A DNA stretch of 64,000 nucleotides from JACCZX01 sp963829995 (GTDB taxonomy: Bacteria > Pseudomonadota > Gammaproteobacteria > Burkholderiales > Burkholderiaceae_F): assembly GCA_963829995.1 (NCBI GenBank), contig CAWHKW010000009.1, positions 68,732 through 132,731 on the forward strand, in the 5' to 3' direction. A model generated the notes under the pieces. It did not search any database and was not told where the DNA came from. It saw only the letters and a list, made by a program, of their open reading frames with translations. Below are positions 33,534 through 43,828 of this stretch, in pieces. Numbering within the stretch: the first letter of the stretch is position 1; the number at the start of each line of letters is the position of its first letter. The translations under genes and the position numbers were made by a program.

Positions 33534-34172
33534 CAGCAGCAGAACCAGGCTTGCGACCATCGGCAAGACAAGCGCGTCAGCGGCATGCATCACCCACAGC
33601 GTTGTGCCACTGAGCAGGCACCAGAGAATCGGTATCGGCAGCGCAATCGGGTTGCTGCGGTCTGCCGCGAGTAGCAGGGCCAGGGTAGCCACTGCGGTCG
33701 GGTCGGGCGCCACGCCGAAGACTTCAGCTTGCCGCCAGTCGCGCCCGAGCAGCAAGCCAAGAAGCGGCTCAACAACGAGAGCGAAGACGAAAATCGCGAC
33801 ACCGATGCGCGCGATCACACTCGGTTCGGAGTCAAAGCGCAGCCGGTCGCGCACGACTCCGATCCAAGTCAACAGCAGCGCCTCGATCGCGAAGCCCACC
33901 GCAAAATAACCGGCTGCCCAATTGATTGCCGTGTAGCGCTGCCAATGAAATGCCCATGCGATCCATAGCCAGCACGCCGCCAGCGTGGCCGCGATCGCGC
34001 GGCCACGCCATGGTGCGCGACTGCGCATCAATGCGAGGATCATCACGCCGGCCAACACCGTCACGACCTGCAGCGGCCAGATGTCGGCGTTGTAAAGCTC
34101 GAACAGTCGATAGTAGGTGCGCGGAGCGAACAGCAGAAAATCAGAGGGTCTGTAGGTCCACCACTCGGACAT
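33504..34172 (-). CDS. DUF6064-family membrane protein
   Basis: A 222-residue protein with about seven transmembrane helices and the DUF6064 hallmark N-terminus MSEWWTYRPSDFLLFAPRTY. Function unknown; related genes often sit near heavy-metal resistance genes. Its stop lies within the 3' end of the convergent nuclease gene (30-base overlap). Confidence 0.8.
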   Translation of the reverse strand: MSEWWTYRPSDFLLFAPRTYYRLFELYNADIWPLQVVTVLAGVMILALMRSRAPWRGRAIAATLAACWLWIAWAFHWQRYTAINWAAGYFAVGFAIEALLLTWIGVVRDRLRFDSEPSVIARIGVAIFVFALVVEPLLGLLLGRDWRQAEVFGVAPDPTAVATLALLLAADRSNPIALPIPILWCLLSGTTLWVMHAADALVLPMVASLVLLLSFRRSVPRR

Positions 34173-34201
34173 CAGCGTTTCCCCATTCAGAGCGTCCGCA
34201 T

Positions 34202-35155
34202 CTAAAGCTTCTGAACGTGCTCGACGATGCGCCGACGCATCGGCTCATCGGGCAAGCGTCCAACCGCGGCGCCCATGTTCTCGCGCACATGCGCGACGTT
34301 TGAGGTGGCCGGGATCGCGCAAGTGACCGCCGGATGCGAGATCGTGAACTTCAACAGGATCTGCGCCCAGTTTGCGCAGTCGATCTCCGCCGCCCATGCG
34401 GGAAGGGGTTGGCGCGCGACCGAACGAATCAACTCGCCTTGGCGAAACGGCCGGTTGACGATGACTCCGATCCGGCGCTCGCGTGCGAGCGGAAAAATGC
34501 GCTGCTCGACTTCACGATCTAGCACGTTATAAGTGACCTGCACGAAGTCGATCGGCTGACTCGCCATGATTTGTTCGAATTCCCGATGGCGGCGCCCTTC
34601 TGAAGTCGTGATACCGACGTAGCGAAGTTGGCCCGCTGCCTTCATTGCAAGCAGGGTCGGCAGGTGCTCCTGCCAGGCGAGCAGGTTATGAACCTGCAGC
34701 AGATCGAAGCGCGGCACGTTCCAGTTCTGGCGCGATGTTTCGATCTGGCCCGGACCGCGGGCGCCCGACGAGATCCAGACTTTGTCCGCCGCGAACACCG
34801 GCGCCGCTTGCCCGGCGTTGTTCAGCTTGCCGAGGCCATAACCAATGACTTCCTGCGACGACCCATACATCGGTGATGAGTCGACAACTCGGCCGCCCGC
34901 CGCGAAAAAATTGCGCATGACTTCTGCACAATTGTCGCGTGCGACGCGATCGTTGCCGACGTTAAAGGTGATCCAGCTGCCGAGCCCGATGACAGGCAAC
35001 GCTTGCCCGCTCGAAGGGATCGGACGCGAGAGCACGGAGCCCGACTGAGCGGATGCGCTCAGTGGAACGATCAACGGCGCCGTCGCGAGTGCCAGCAGCA
35101 ACCGTCGGCGACCCGCCAAGGTCGGCTGCGATGCCTGACGGCTGTTGCTCTTCAT
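34202..35155 (-). CDS. Exported aldo/keto reductase
   Basis: A 317-residue protein with an N-terminal signal of Tat character (GRRRLLLALATAPLIVPLSASA, in two parts, about residues 15-36) followed by an aldo/keto-reductase barrel. The catalytic Asp/Tyr are in VVDSSPMYGSSQE (about 87-99), the Lys in FAADKVW (about 123) and the His in LLQVHN (about 152). It probably works in the periplasm after folding with cofactor inside. The ATG at 35155 is preferred to an upstream in-frame codon because it directly precedes the signal. Substrate unknown. Confidence 0.85.
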   Translation of the reverse strand: MKSNSRQASQPTLAGRRRLLLALATAPLIVPLSASAQSGSVLSRPIPSSGQALPVIGLGSWITFNVGNDRVARDNCAEVMRNFFAAGGRVVDSSPMYGSSQEVIGYGLGKLNNAGQAAPVFAADKVWISSGARGPGQIETSRQNWNVPRFDLLQVHNLLAWQEHLPTLLAMKAAGQLRYVGITTSEGRRHREFEQIMASQPIDFVQVTYNVLDREVEQRIFPLARERRIGVIVNRPFRQGELIRSVARQPLPAWAAEIDCANWAQILLKFTISHPAVTCAIPATSNVAHVRENMGAAVGRLPDEPMRRRIVEHVQKL

Positions 35156-35245
35156 ATGGACTGTTCCATTGGCACACGACCGCTGCGTCGTGAGGAGCAC
35201 GATCCTAACGTGGTGTAGCGTCCAACTCCTCTAGACGAGCACGGG

Positions 35246-35467
35246 ATGACAGCAATGAACCTAGACCGACTGATCGACAGTGAAGGCAGTGCGCTGGACG
35301 CGGCCGAACAACTAACCGAGCATCAGCTGCGAGTCGCAAAACAAATCGTCGCTAGTGCGAACACCGACCTGAAGACCAACTTGCCGCTGGAAACAGTGGG
35401 CTCGGTACTGCAGGCTCTCTCGACAAACTTCGCGGCTTTGATACTCGCTCGGCGCGATCCGACTTAG
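35246..35467 (+). CDS. Small hypothetical protein
   Basis: A 73-residue predicted helical protein (MNLDRLIDSEGSALDAAEQL after a possible earlier start). An alternative ATG at 35255 is as likely as 35246. No family recognised. It is convergent with the next gene, 10 bases away. Confidence 0.45.
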   Translation: MTAMNLDRLIDSEGSALDAAEQLTEHQLRVAKQIVASANTDLKTNLPLETVGSVLQALSTNFAALILARRDPT

Positions 35468-35477
35468 ACACCAGCGC

Positions 35478-35981
35478 TCATCGTCTCATTCGAGTTGCCA
35501 CTTGCCCCAAGGCGATGGCCAGGGCCGCACCCCCTAGGACCTTGACCAGCTCGGGATGCTGGGCATAAAAGGCGCCCACTCTATCGAGCACACCCGGATC
35601 CTTTTTCTCAGCCGCCACCGCGATCTCCTGCATTTGCTGCGGCGTTAGCTGCTCTGCTTCGCTGGGCGTCAGAGTCGGCTGGCCTTTGCCCTGCACGCTT
35701 TGCAAAAGACGCCCAAGCGCTCCGCCGGCAACTCCTGATAGCACCGCGGGACCGACCGCCTGAATCAATTGGTTTAGCAACCCGGTTCGTTGCTGCACGT
35801 TGGATCCGCTTAGCAATCTGCCCATCATGTCGCCGAAGGACGGAGTTTGGTCGGATCGAAAAGCCTGAGCGATGCCACTGCCCAGGACGTCGGGCGGCAC
35901 TTGACGGGCCACCTCGTCGAAATCGGTTTCAGTGTCGGTCGGCCGTTCCGCATACTGCTTCAGGATGTCCATTACGTTCAT
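35478..35981 (-). CDS. Conserved hypothetical protein, glycine-rich C-terminus
   Basis: A 167-residue protein beginning MNVMDILKQYAERP, with a helical N-terminal half (FDEVARQVPPDVLGSGIAQAF) and an Ala/Gly-rich hydrophobic segment near the C-terminus (AVLSGVAGGALGRLL; ELVKVLGGAALAIALG) that may be one or two membrane-associated helices. A GGGAG site lies six bases before the ATG at 35981. Proteins of this type occur beside stress genes in many proteobacteria; no function is known to me. Confidence 0.7.
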   Translation of the reverse strand: MNVMDILKQYAERPTDTETDFDEVARQVPPDVLGSGIAQAFRSDQTPSFGDMMGRLLSGSNVQQRTGLLNQLIQAVGPAVLSGVAGGALGRLLQSVQGKGQPTLTPSEAEQLTPQQMQEIAVAAEKKDPGVLDRVGAFYAQHPELVKVLGGAALAIALGQVATRMRR

Positions 35982-36058
35982 TTGATACTCCCAGTGGGAA
36001 CCGCTGAGTGGTTCGTTCGTGGTCCGACGCAAACGAGAATTCGAGCAGGCGGTTCAGG

Positions 36059-36409
36059 CTATTTTTTTTCCGCGACGTGCGGAGCGGTGTCCGCCTTGCT
36101 TGCCGCGTCGAAATTCCGCGAAGTCTTCGGCGTGTCAGGAAGAATGTCGGCGACGCGATTGCGGCAATCGGTGTCCTGTTGCCCGCTTTGCACATCGTCA
36201 TGCGCCTGCTTCATGGCCTTGCGCGGTGGGGTCTCCTGCTGATCAGCCGACTGATCACGCTCATCGGGCTGGCGTAGCGTTGCGCCGTCGGGGCCCACGC
36301 CCTTCTCGTCGGTCGACAACGCGCGCCGCGTCCCTGTGAATGCAGTCGCCTCTGCCGGCGATGCTTTAGCATTTTGCCCGCGGCGTGGCTTGTGTATTTT
36401 TTTTTTCAT
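36059..36409 (-). CDS. Hydrophilic low-complexity hypothetical protein
   Basis: A 116-residue, highly charged and probably disordered protein starting MKKKIHKPRRGQNAKAS, rich in Asp, Lys, Gln and Thr. The poly-A start region with a purine-rich site upstream (AGAGAA) favours this ATG. It follows the response regulator by four bases on the same strand, which supports its being real. Composition suggests a stress-type hydrophilin, which is inference only. Confidence 0.45.
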   Translation of the reverse strand: MKKKIHKPRRGQNAKASPAEATAFTGTRRALSTDEKGVGPDGATLRQPDERDQSADQQETPPRKAMKQAHDDVQSGQQDTDCRNRVADILPDTPKTSRNFDAASKADTAPHVAEKK

Positions 36410-36413
36410 TTCT

Positions 36414-36875
36414 CTATCCATTTGCGCGGTGCCGGCGTCGCAGTGGTTCAGATGCACTTCGATACTTTAGGGTCGACACCGTCCGCTCCAACAACTGCAG
36501 CAAGTCCCGCATCTCGCAAGGCTTGCCTACATGCAGGTCAAACCCGGCACGCGCGGCAGCGGCCACCGATCCCGAATCTGATTTCGCCGTATAAGCGACT
36601 AGGACCTGCGAATCCGGTGGCGCCAGCTGGCGCAATTCGTGGGCCGTCGCATAACCATCCATCCCCGGCATCTCGATGTCGAGCAGCACCAGGTGCGGCC
36701 GGAAGCTGGTGGCCACCTTCAGCGCGCTGCAACCATCGTAGGCTGCTCGCGCCTCATAGTCGGCCGAACTAAGAACGGCCGCCAAGCCGTTCGCTGCGTC
36801 CACACTGTCGTCGACCACGAGAACCCTGATTGCCTGCTGTAGATTGCTCACAAAAGCCTCGAAACACCTATGCAT
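36414..36875 (-). CDS. Single-domain response regulator
   Basis: A 153-residue protein that is essentially one receiver domain: acidic pair RVLVVDDSVDAANG (about 16-29), phosphorylated Asp in LVLLDIEMPGMDGY (about 66), Thr in VLVAYTAKSD and Lys in HVGKPCEM. No output domain. It lies just downstream of the hybrid kinase, on the same strand, with 115 bases between; it may receive phosphoryl groups from it. The ATG at 36875 is favoured over upstream codons. Confidence 0.85.
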   Translation of the reverse strand: MHRCFEAFVSNLQQAIRVLVVDDSVDAANGLAAVLSSADYEARAAYDGCSALKVATSFRPHLVLLDIEMPGMDGYATAHELRQLAPPDSQVLVAYTAKSDSGSVAAAARAGFDLHVGKPCEMRDLLQLLERTVSTLKYRSASEPLRRRHRANG

Positions 36876-36990
36876 GCCCGTTGACAAGCATTTGACATGC
36901 CGTGGGGATGAATCAAAACGGCGTTTTGCGTTAGCAGGAACGGATGGTGGCTGCAAAGCGCCTGCGCGGACTCACGAGGCGTGCAATCGT

Positions 36991-38568
36991 TCAGTCGGCC
37001 ACGGACTCGGTAGACAGTGTCGCGAGGATTGACGTGAGCGCTGCCGGGTCGATCGGCTTGACCATGTGGCAATCAAACCCGGCCTCGGACGCTTTAAGCC
37101 GGTCTTCGTCCTGCCCCCAGCCGGTTACGGCCACCAGAATCACATGCTCGCCCCACGGCTGCGCTCGTATTCGGCGCGCCGCTTCGTAACCGTTCAGTTT
37201 GGGCATACCTATATCGAGCAGCACGACGTCCGGCTGCAACGCGGCGGCTTTTTCAACGGCCTCGATGCCATCGAAAGCGGTGTGGGTTTCGTTCCCGAGT
37301 AGCTGCAAAAACGTCGCAAGAGAGTTGGCCGAGTCTTCATTGTCGTCAACGACGAGAATCCGGCGCGATGACTTCATCTGCGAATCGCCAGGCGTGGTCT
37401 TCGGCTTTTCTTCGATCTCTTCTTCTCGTATCGGTAAGCGCACGACGAATTCACAGCCCTGCCCGACACCTGCGCTGTACGCATCCACTGTGCCGCCGTG
37501 CAGCTCAACCAGATTCTTCACTACCGTCAGGCCGATTCCCAATCCAGTCTGCGAACGCTCGAGCGACCCGTCGAGCTGGGTGAACATGTCGAAGATCAGA
37601 GGCAGTTGCTCGACCGAAATGCCGATACCGCTGTCCTTCACGCGGATAACCGCCTGGTCGCCGTCGCGTTCGAGCGATAAGTGAATCGACCCGCCCGCAT
37701 CGGTGAATTTCGAAGCGTTGTTAAGCAGATTGCTGATCGCCTGCGCGAGCCGGGTCGAATCGCCGTCGATGTGAATCGGCTCGGACGGCACAGACACCGT
37801 CAGTTTGTGGCTCATGTTCGCGATGTGCGGCGTCGCCGCTTCGACGGCCTGGTGGATCACCGCGGCGACGTCGATGTCCTCCGTTCGCAGTTCGATCCTG
37901 CCGCGGCTGATGCGGCTGACATCGAGCAGGTCATCGACCATCCGAACCATGTGGCCAATCTGCCGTTCCATTATTTCGAATGCCGAGTGCAGCAGCTGTC
38001 CATGGCCACCGCTCAGCCGCATGATCTGCAGGACGTGGCGGATCGGAGCCAGCGGATTTCGCAGCTCGTGCGCAAGCAGTGCCAGAAACTCGTCCTTGCG
38101 TCGGCTGTCGGCCTTAAGCGCTTCTTCTGCTTCGCGCCGCTCGGTGACATTCTCATGCGCTACCACCAGGCGCGCCGGTCCGGGTCCGGTGATGGGCGCC
38201 ACGCGCAATATGAACCACCGGTTGCCCGACGCTGCATGGCACGGATACTCCAACTCGAAGTGCGCCCGGCGACCGTGCAACACATCTCTCAAACCGGCGA
38301 CTACGGTCAAGCAATCGGTACTTTCGCCCGAGGTCGGCTGACAAGCGTCGACGTAGTTCGATCCGATTCCGTAGTTAACACCGGCAAACTGGTTCTCGTC
38401 CGCAAACCGTCGCCAGGCTTGATTGACAGCGAGGATGACGCCGTCTTCGTCCAACACCGCAATGTGACTCGATAGCGCGTCGATACAGGGATGAAGGAGC
38501 GCGACCGGCTCCTCGAGTTTCTGATCCGCAGGCTTGCGATCGGAGGTATGCGGTTCTGGCGCACTCAT
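36991..38568 (-). CDS. PAS-histidine kinase with C-terminal receiver (hybrid kinase)
   Basis: A 525-residue soluble hybrid kinase. A PAS-type sensor (about 25-145, ending VAHENVTERREAEEAL) is followed by HisKA with the phosphorylated His in LLAHELRNPLAPI (about 168), HATPase with N box AISNLLNNASKF, G1 VKDSGIGI and G2 TGLGIGLTVVK, then a receiver domain with ILVVDDNEDSANS and the Asp in VVLLDIGMPKLNG. There is no transmembrane segment, so the signal is intracellular. The start MSAPEPHTS (38568) is chosen; a GTG ten codons earlier is possible. Confidence 0.9.
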   Translation of the reverse strand: MSAPEPHTSDRKPADQKLEEPVALLHPCIDALSSHIAVLDEDGVILAVNQAWRRFADENQFAGVNYGIGSNYVDACQPTSGESTDCLTVVAGLRDVLHGRRAHFELEYPCHAASGNRWFILRVAPITGPGPARLVVAHENVTERREAEEALKADSRRKDEFLALLAHELRNPLAPIRHVLQIMRLSGGHGQLLHSAFEIMERQIGHMVRMVDDLLDVSRISRGRIELRTEDIDVAAVIHQAVEAATPHIANMSHKLTVSVPSEPIHIDGDSTRLAQAISNLLNNASKFTDAGGSIHLSLERDGDQAVIRVKDSGIGISVEQLPLIFDMFTQLDGSLERSQTGLGIGLTVVKNLVELHGGTVDAYSAGVGQGCEFVVRLPIREEEIEEKPKTTPGDSQMKSSRRILVVDDNEDSANSLATFLQLLGNETHTAFDGIEAVEKAAALQPDVVLLDIGMPKLNGYEAARRIRAQPWGEHVILVAVTGWGQDEDRLKASEAGFDCHMVKPIDPAALTSILATLSTESVAD

Positions 38569-38699
38569 TTCAAATTGCCCGGGAAGCGGAGTTGCCACAG
38601 CTGCAGGATGCGTCGATCGACCATGGTTTCAATAGTGAAGCCTCGATATCGTAGGATTGTGAGGCCAAGCTATCAACATAAGCCGCCACGGAAACAACA

Positions 38700-39674
38700 A
38701 TGATTTTCCGACAAGTTAAGGCACGGGGCGTTTTTGCGCTGCTGTTTGGACTCATGTGCGCGTGGGCCGAGCTTGTCCATGCAGCGACTTCGTTCGAATT
38801 CGCCACCGTGGAACAAGGTCGGGCGATCATCGGCGCACGCGACGAGTACGTAGAGCGGCTCAGTCCACTCGAGCGCGCGCTGAAGGCGAAATCGGAAGTG
38901 CCCGTGAGCGAAGCGGACTTTCTGCGGCTGCTGACCAGCGCCGTTCAGCCGTGGTCTGACGCCGGCCGCGCCACCGTGCAAGCGGCACTCGACTCCATCC
39001 GTCCGCAGCTGGCGCTGCTAAAGCTGCCGCTGCCGGAGACGGTCGTCTTCGTGCGATTCACTGGTGTCGGCGAGGGAAACGCGCCGCACACGCGGGCAAA
39101 TGCGGTGCTGCTAACCGACACGTCGCTGCAGCGGCCCGCCACTTTGGCGCGCTTGATAGCTCACGAGCTGTTTCATATCGCTAGCCGGCAGGACAAAGGC
39201 TGGCGCGATGCGCTGTACGCAACGATCGGATTCGCATCGATCGGCGAACTGCAACTGCCGCCGCATTTAGCCTCTCGCAAGATTACAAATCCTGACGCGC
39301 CTCGCATCGACGTCGCCATCAAAGTAGACACAGGCGACAACATCGTATGGGTCGCGCCGTTACTGCAATCGACCGTTGACCGTTACGACGCTTCGCGACC
39401 GGCAGAGTTTTTCTCGTTCCTGCGGCTTTTCTGGCTACAAGTCGCACGCGGCGAGCTCCCACCGGCAAAAGCTGAACTGAGCGACCCACCTCGCCTGCAC
39501 AACACCGCAGACTTGCGCGGATTTCACGAGCAAATCGGTCGCAACACGCAGTACATCATTCACCCGGAAGAGATCCTTGCCGAAAACTTCGCGCAGCTGG
39601 CGACCGGGGAAACGGGCCCATCGCCCGAGGTACACCAACGTTTGCTTGACGCGCTGCAAAGGCAAAAGCGTTAA
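38700..39674 (+). CDS. Secreted zincin-like protein (putative metallopeptidase)
   Basis: A 324-residue protein with a signal peptide (hydrophobic about residues 8-26, cleavage after VHA). A zinc-protease HExxH is visible as LIAHELFHIAS (about 155-165), with a possible third ligand Glu in IHPEEILAENFAQLAT (about 290-305), the gluzincin-like spacing being long. No named family is recognised. The substrate is likely extracytoplasmic protein. It is divergent from the hybrid kinase. Confidence 0.7.
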   Translation: MIFRQVKARGVFALLFGLMCAWAELVHAATSFEFATVEQGRAIIGARDEYVERLSPLERALKAKSEVPVSEADFLRLLTSAVQPWSDAGRATVQAALDSIRPQLALLKLPLPETVVFVRFTGVGEGNAPHTRANAVLLTDTSLQRPATLARLIAHELFHIASRQDKGWRDALYATIGFASIGELQLPPHLASRKITNPDAPRIDVAIKVDTGDNIVWVAPLLQSTVDRYDASRPAEFFSFLRLFWLQVARGELPPAKAELSDPPRLHNTADLRGFHEQIGRNTQYIIHPEEILAENFAQLATGETGPSPEVHQRLLDALQRQKR

Positions 39675-39815
39675 CTCATCCTCGTAAGAACGGAGCAGGC
39701 GTGTTTGGCTTTCTGTGGGCTTTTGATCCTGCACGGTGGCAGCAGGGCGTCGAACGCGGCCAGTTTCAGGTCGGCGCATGTGCAAAAGGAACTGATCGCG
39801 TGCGTCGATCCTGAA

Positions 39816-40897
<1,082 letters not shown>

Positions 40898-40901
<4 letters not shown>

Positions 40902-41620
40902 CCCTGCTTGCTGGCCCAGGCCTGATATGCGGCTTTGTTCGCCTCGTTCGGCGGGTACAGGCCCGGCAACGCCTGTCCGGCGTCGACCTGCTCCATGATC
41001 CAGCCTTCCAGGCGTTCTTGCTCAACCGCTGCGGTTGTCACGTCGTCCAGCAACGCTGCCGGTATCAGCACCGCGCCGTCATCATCGGCGACCACGACGT
41101 CGTTCGGAAAGACCGCCACGCCGCCGCAACCGATCGGCTGCTGCCAGGCCACGAACGTAAGGCCGGCGACAGAGGGCGGCGCTGCGACACCGCTGCACCA
41201 AACAGGCAGCCCGGTGCCCAGGACGCCGGCGAGATCGCGCACCGTGCCGTCGGTGATCAAACCGGCGACACCGCGCTTGCTCATGCGCGCGCAAAGAATG
41301 TCGCCAAAAATGCCGGCGTCGGTCACACCCATTGCGTCCACGACGACCAAACATCCTGCCGGCATCGCCTCGATCGCCGCGCGCGTTGAGATTGGCGCGC
41401 TCCAGGACTCGGGTGTGGCCAGGTCTTCGCGCACCGGAACGAAGCGCAGCGTGAAGGCGCGCCCGACAACGCGCTGTTGGCCCGAGCGCAGCGCTCGTGA
41501 TCCGCGCATCCAGACATTGCGCAGCCCTTTTTTCAGCAGCACGGTGGTGAGCGTTGCTGTGGTCACGCGGGACAACGCGCGCACAACCGCCGCGTCGAGC
41601 GGTAACGGATCAGTCCCCAT
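40898..41620 (-). CDS. RraA/HMG-aldolase-family protein
   Basis: A 240-residue member of the RraA-like family, which covers RNase E inhibitors and class II pyruvate aldolases such as HMG/CHA aldolase. The aldolase metal and substrate motif GDILCARMSKRGVAGLITDG with TVRD (about 104-127) is intact, which points to the aldolase branch. It is longer than RraA proper (about 160). Its stop overlaps the convergent glycosylase gene by four bases. The substrate is unknown, perhaps a 4-hydroxy-4-methyl-2-oxoglutarate-like acid. Confidence 0.85.
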
Positions 41621-41712
41621 CAGTGTCTCCTGTCGAACAATCTTGTAATTCGCAACGCCAAATCTGGCATGCGATCTTAACGACAGGGCTGCGCATCAGT
41701 CATGCGCACTGA

Positions 41713-42495
41713 TCACATCTGTCGGAACAGGTGCAGGTAGCCGCGGCTCACGGGCAGCACTTCGTCGCGGCCCTTCAGGTAAATATCCGCAGTTTCGTTG
41801 AGACTGCGCTTCACATGGCTGATCGCGCGCAGGTTCACGACCACCGATCGATGCACTTGCGCAAACTGCGCAGGATCAAGCTGCGTGACCAACTCCTTCA
41901 GCGGCGTGCGAATCAGTGCCTCGCCTGGCTTGCCGCCGTCGCCGCGCCAGCCGACCAGCGTGTACTTTTCATCCGATCGCAGGAAGTCGATTTCATCGAC
42001 CGCGATCAGGCGCAATGACTGTCCTACCGTCGCCCGGATCCAGCGCAGCGGAGCGGGCGCGATATCTTGCTGCAGCTTCGCGGCGAGTTGCTGCAGCAGC
42101 GCCTCGGTGTTCAGCGCGGGCTGTGCGGTTCGCAGCCGCTCCTGCAGCCGCGCCACGGTGTCGGCCAGGCGCGCCGGCTCAACCGGCTTCACCAGATAGT
42201 CGAGAGCGCCGTGTGCGAACGCTTGCACGGCATACTGGTCGTACGCGGTGACGAACACCAGGTGCGCGCGGCGACCGATGTGGTGTGCCGCCTGGACACC
42301 GGACAAGCCGGGCATATGCACATCGAGGAAGCAGATGTCGGGTTGCTGCGCCTCGAAGTGCTCGACGGCCTCGCGGCCGTTGCGCGCCAGCGCCACTACT
42401 TCCAGCTCGGGCCAGGCGCTGCCTAGCAGCCGTACCAGCACTTCGCGCAGCAGCGGTTCGTCGTCGGCAATCAGCGCGGTGGGTCGATGCTTCAC
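41713..42495 (-). CDS. LytTR-type response regulator
   Basis: A 260-residue regulator: receiver domain (ALIADDEPLLREVL, Asp in ICFLDVHMPGLSG, Lys in DYLVKPVEP) about residues 5-125, then a LytTR DNA-binding domain (about 150-255; RSDEKYTLVGW, FAQVHRSVVVNL). The start is a GTG at 42495 that overlaps the kinase stop (GTGA), giving VKHRPTAL; longer versions lie within the kinase gene. Target genes cannot be told; LytTR proteins bind paired 9-base repeats. Confidence 0.9.
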   Translation of the reverse strand: MKHRPTALIADDEPLLREVLVRLLGSAWPELEVVALARNGREAVEHFEAQQPDICFLDVHMPGLSGVQAAHHIGRRAHLVFVTAYDQYAVQAFAHGALDYLVKPVEPARLADTVARLQERLRTAQPALNTEALLQQLAAKLQQDIAPAPLRWIRATVGQSLRLIAVDEIDFLRSDEKYTLVGWRGDGGKPGEALIRTPLKELVTQLDPAQFAQVHRSVVVNLRAISHVKRSLNETADIYLKGRDEVLPVSRGYLHLFRQM

Positions 42496-43526
42496 TCGGG
42501 CCTCGTCTGCGCCGGAAACTCGAGCTCGGCGCACACGCCGTGGGGTTCGAGCGAGCCCAAGCGCAGCTGCGCGTCACCACCAAAGGTGAGCTGCAAGCGC
42601 TCGCGCAGCGTGGACAGCCCGGTCCCCGGGCCATTGCCCGTCTGCTGCAAGCCCATGCCGGTGTCGCACACGCGCACGTGGCAGCGCCCGTCTCGCAGCT
42701 GCACTTCAATCTCGATGCGCCCGCCGTCTTCGCTGGGGTCGATGCCGTGGCGTATCGCGTTCTCCACTAGCGTCAACAGCGTCATCGGCGGGCAGCGCAG
42801 GTCAAGCGTCGCCGCATCGACATTCCATGTGAACTGAAGGCGATCAGGCATGCGCAGGTGCATCAGCTCCAAATAGGCACGCACGAGTTGCAGCTCCTGC
42901 CCCAACGTCGTCGCAGGCTCGTGCAAGCGCGGCACGGCCGCGCGCAAATAGGCGACCAGGCTCGCAAGCACCTTGGCGGCTTGCGGCGAGCCCGCATCCA
43001 CCAGCGCCTGCACGTTTGCCAGGGTGTTGAACAGGAAGTGCGGTTGCACCTGTGCCTGCAACAGGCGCATGCGGGCGTCCAGCGCCTGACGCTCCAATTC
43101 GCTGCGCTCGAGATCAAAGGCCAGTGCCTGACCGCGTGCAAAAGCTTCGCGCTGTCTGACCATCGCGCCGAGCGCGATCCAGGGCGCGACCAGCACCCCG
43201 GTGAAAGTCAGGATCCCGAAGCCGGTGAGCCGCGCCGGGTTCGCCGCAAACTGCGGGTGACCGCCCGTCGTCAACCAATACGCCAGCAGCGCGCCGAGCG
43301 GTATCGCGACCACCACGCCCAGCAGTTGCAAAGCCCAGCGCGCCATCCAACCGGGCAGGCGCTCGGGCCACTGTTCGAACAGCCCGAATACCAGCATGGC
43401 GACCAGGCCCACCAGCAAAGCGCGCCCAACGACAATGCTTGTCGGCGACGAAGAGGGCACGGTGTTCAACAACCCAAGCAGCACCGAAATGCCCAGCGTG
43501 AACAGCACACGCCGCCACCCGAGCAT
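42492..43526 (-). CDS. LytS-type membrane sensor histidine kinase
   Basis: A 344-residue kinase with four N-terminal transmembrane helices (about residues 8-130), a coiled coil and the His_kinase domain: phosphorylated His in LLQAQVQPHFLFNTLANVQ (about 165), N box LLTLVENAIRHGID and G box RVCDTGMGLQQTG. It forms a coupled operon with the LytTR regulator. Related pairs respond to membrane or peptide signals. Confidence 0.9.
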   Translation of the reverse strand: MLGWRRVLFTLGISVLLGLLNTVPSSSPTSIVVGRALLVGLVAMLVFGLFEQWPERLPGWMARWALQLLGVVVAIPLGALLAYWLTTGGHPQFAANPARLTGFGILTFTGVLVAPWIALGAMVRQREAFARGQALAFDLERSELERQALDARMRLLQAQVQPHFLFNTLANVQALVDAGSPQAAKVLASLVAYLRAAVPRLHEPATTLGQELQLVRAYLELMHLRMPDRLQFTWNVDAATLDLRCPPMTLLTLVENAIRHGIDPSEDGGRIEIEVQLRDGRCHVRVCDTGMGLQQTGNGPGTGLSTLRERLQLTFGGDAQLRLGSLEPHGVCAELEFPAQTRPE

Positions 43527-43714
43527 CAGTGCCAGGCCGTGCGGCTTTGCGTTAACAGGTAGTTAGGACCATTGGGGCGACGATAGTCCAGAGGTTGTCG
43601 TGTTCCACCGCTGCCGCTGGCAGCGTGCGACGAACAACGATCCTAAGGGTTCGAACGACGGTTCAGGCTCTGCTTGAGGGAAAGTCCGCTCGTGGTAGGT
43701 CATTCGAAATACGG

Positions 43715-43822
43715 CGCGGCAATCCGGTTATCTGGGACAATCCGTCGCTGCTGCATTCGGCGACGCTGACCGATCCCACGGATCCGCGCACCTTGTGGCG
43801 CATGACCATCAGAGACAGGGGA
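43715..43822 (+). pseudogene. Fossil of a TauD/TfdA dioxygenase 3' end
   Basis: In-frame codons here spell GNPVIWDNPSLLHSATL and PRTLWRMTI, closely similar to the C-terminus of the dioxygenase at 47449-48300 (GDLVIWDNASLLHSATL, ARTLWRITV), and the DNA is alike too. The rest of the gene is absent upstream, where the LytS kinase begins. The frame continues into dctP with no stop, so a stop codon was lost. It marks a past rearrangement in the 302-base gap between 43527 and 43828, in which I see no other gene. Confidence 0.8.
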
Positions 43823-43828
43823 CAAGAC

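Noticed and set aside
43595..43828. Upstream start for the first dctP
   Set aside because: The extra codons contain the TauD fossil and lie before a normal signal peptide; the ATG at 43829 is the real start.
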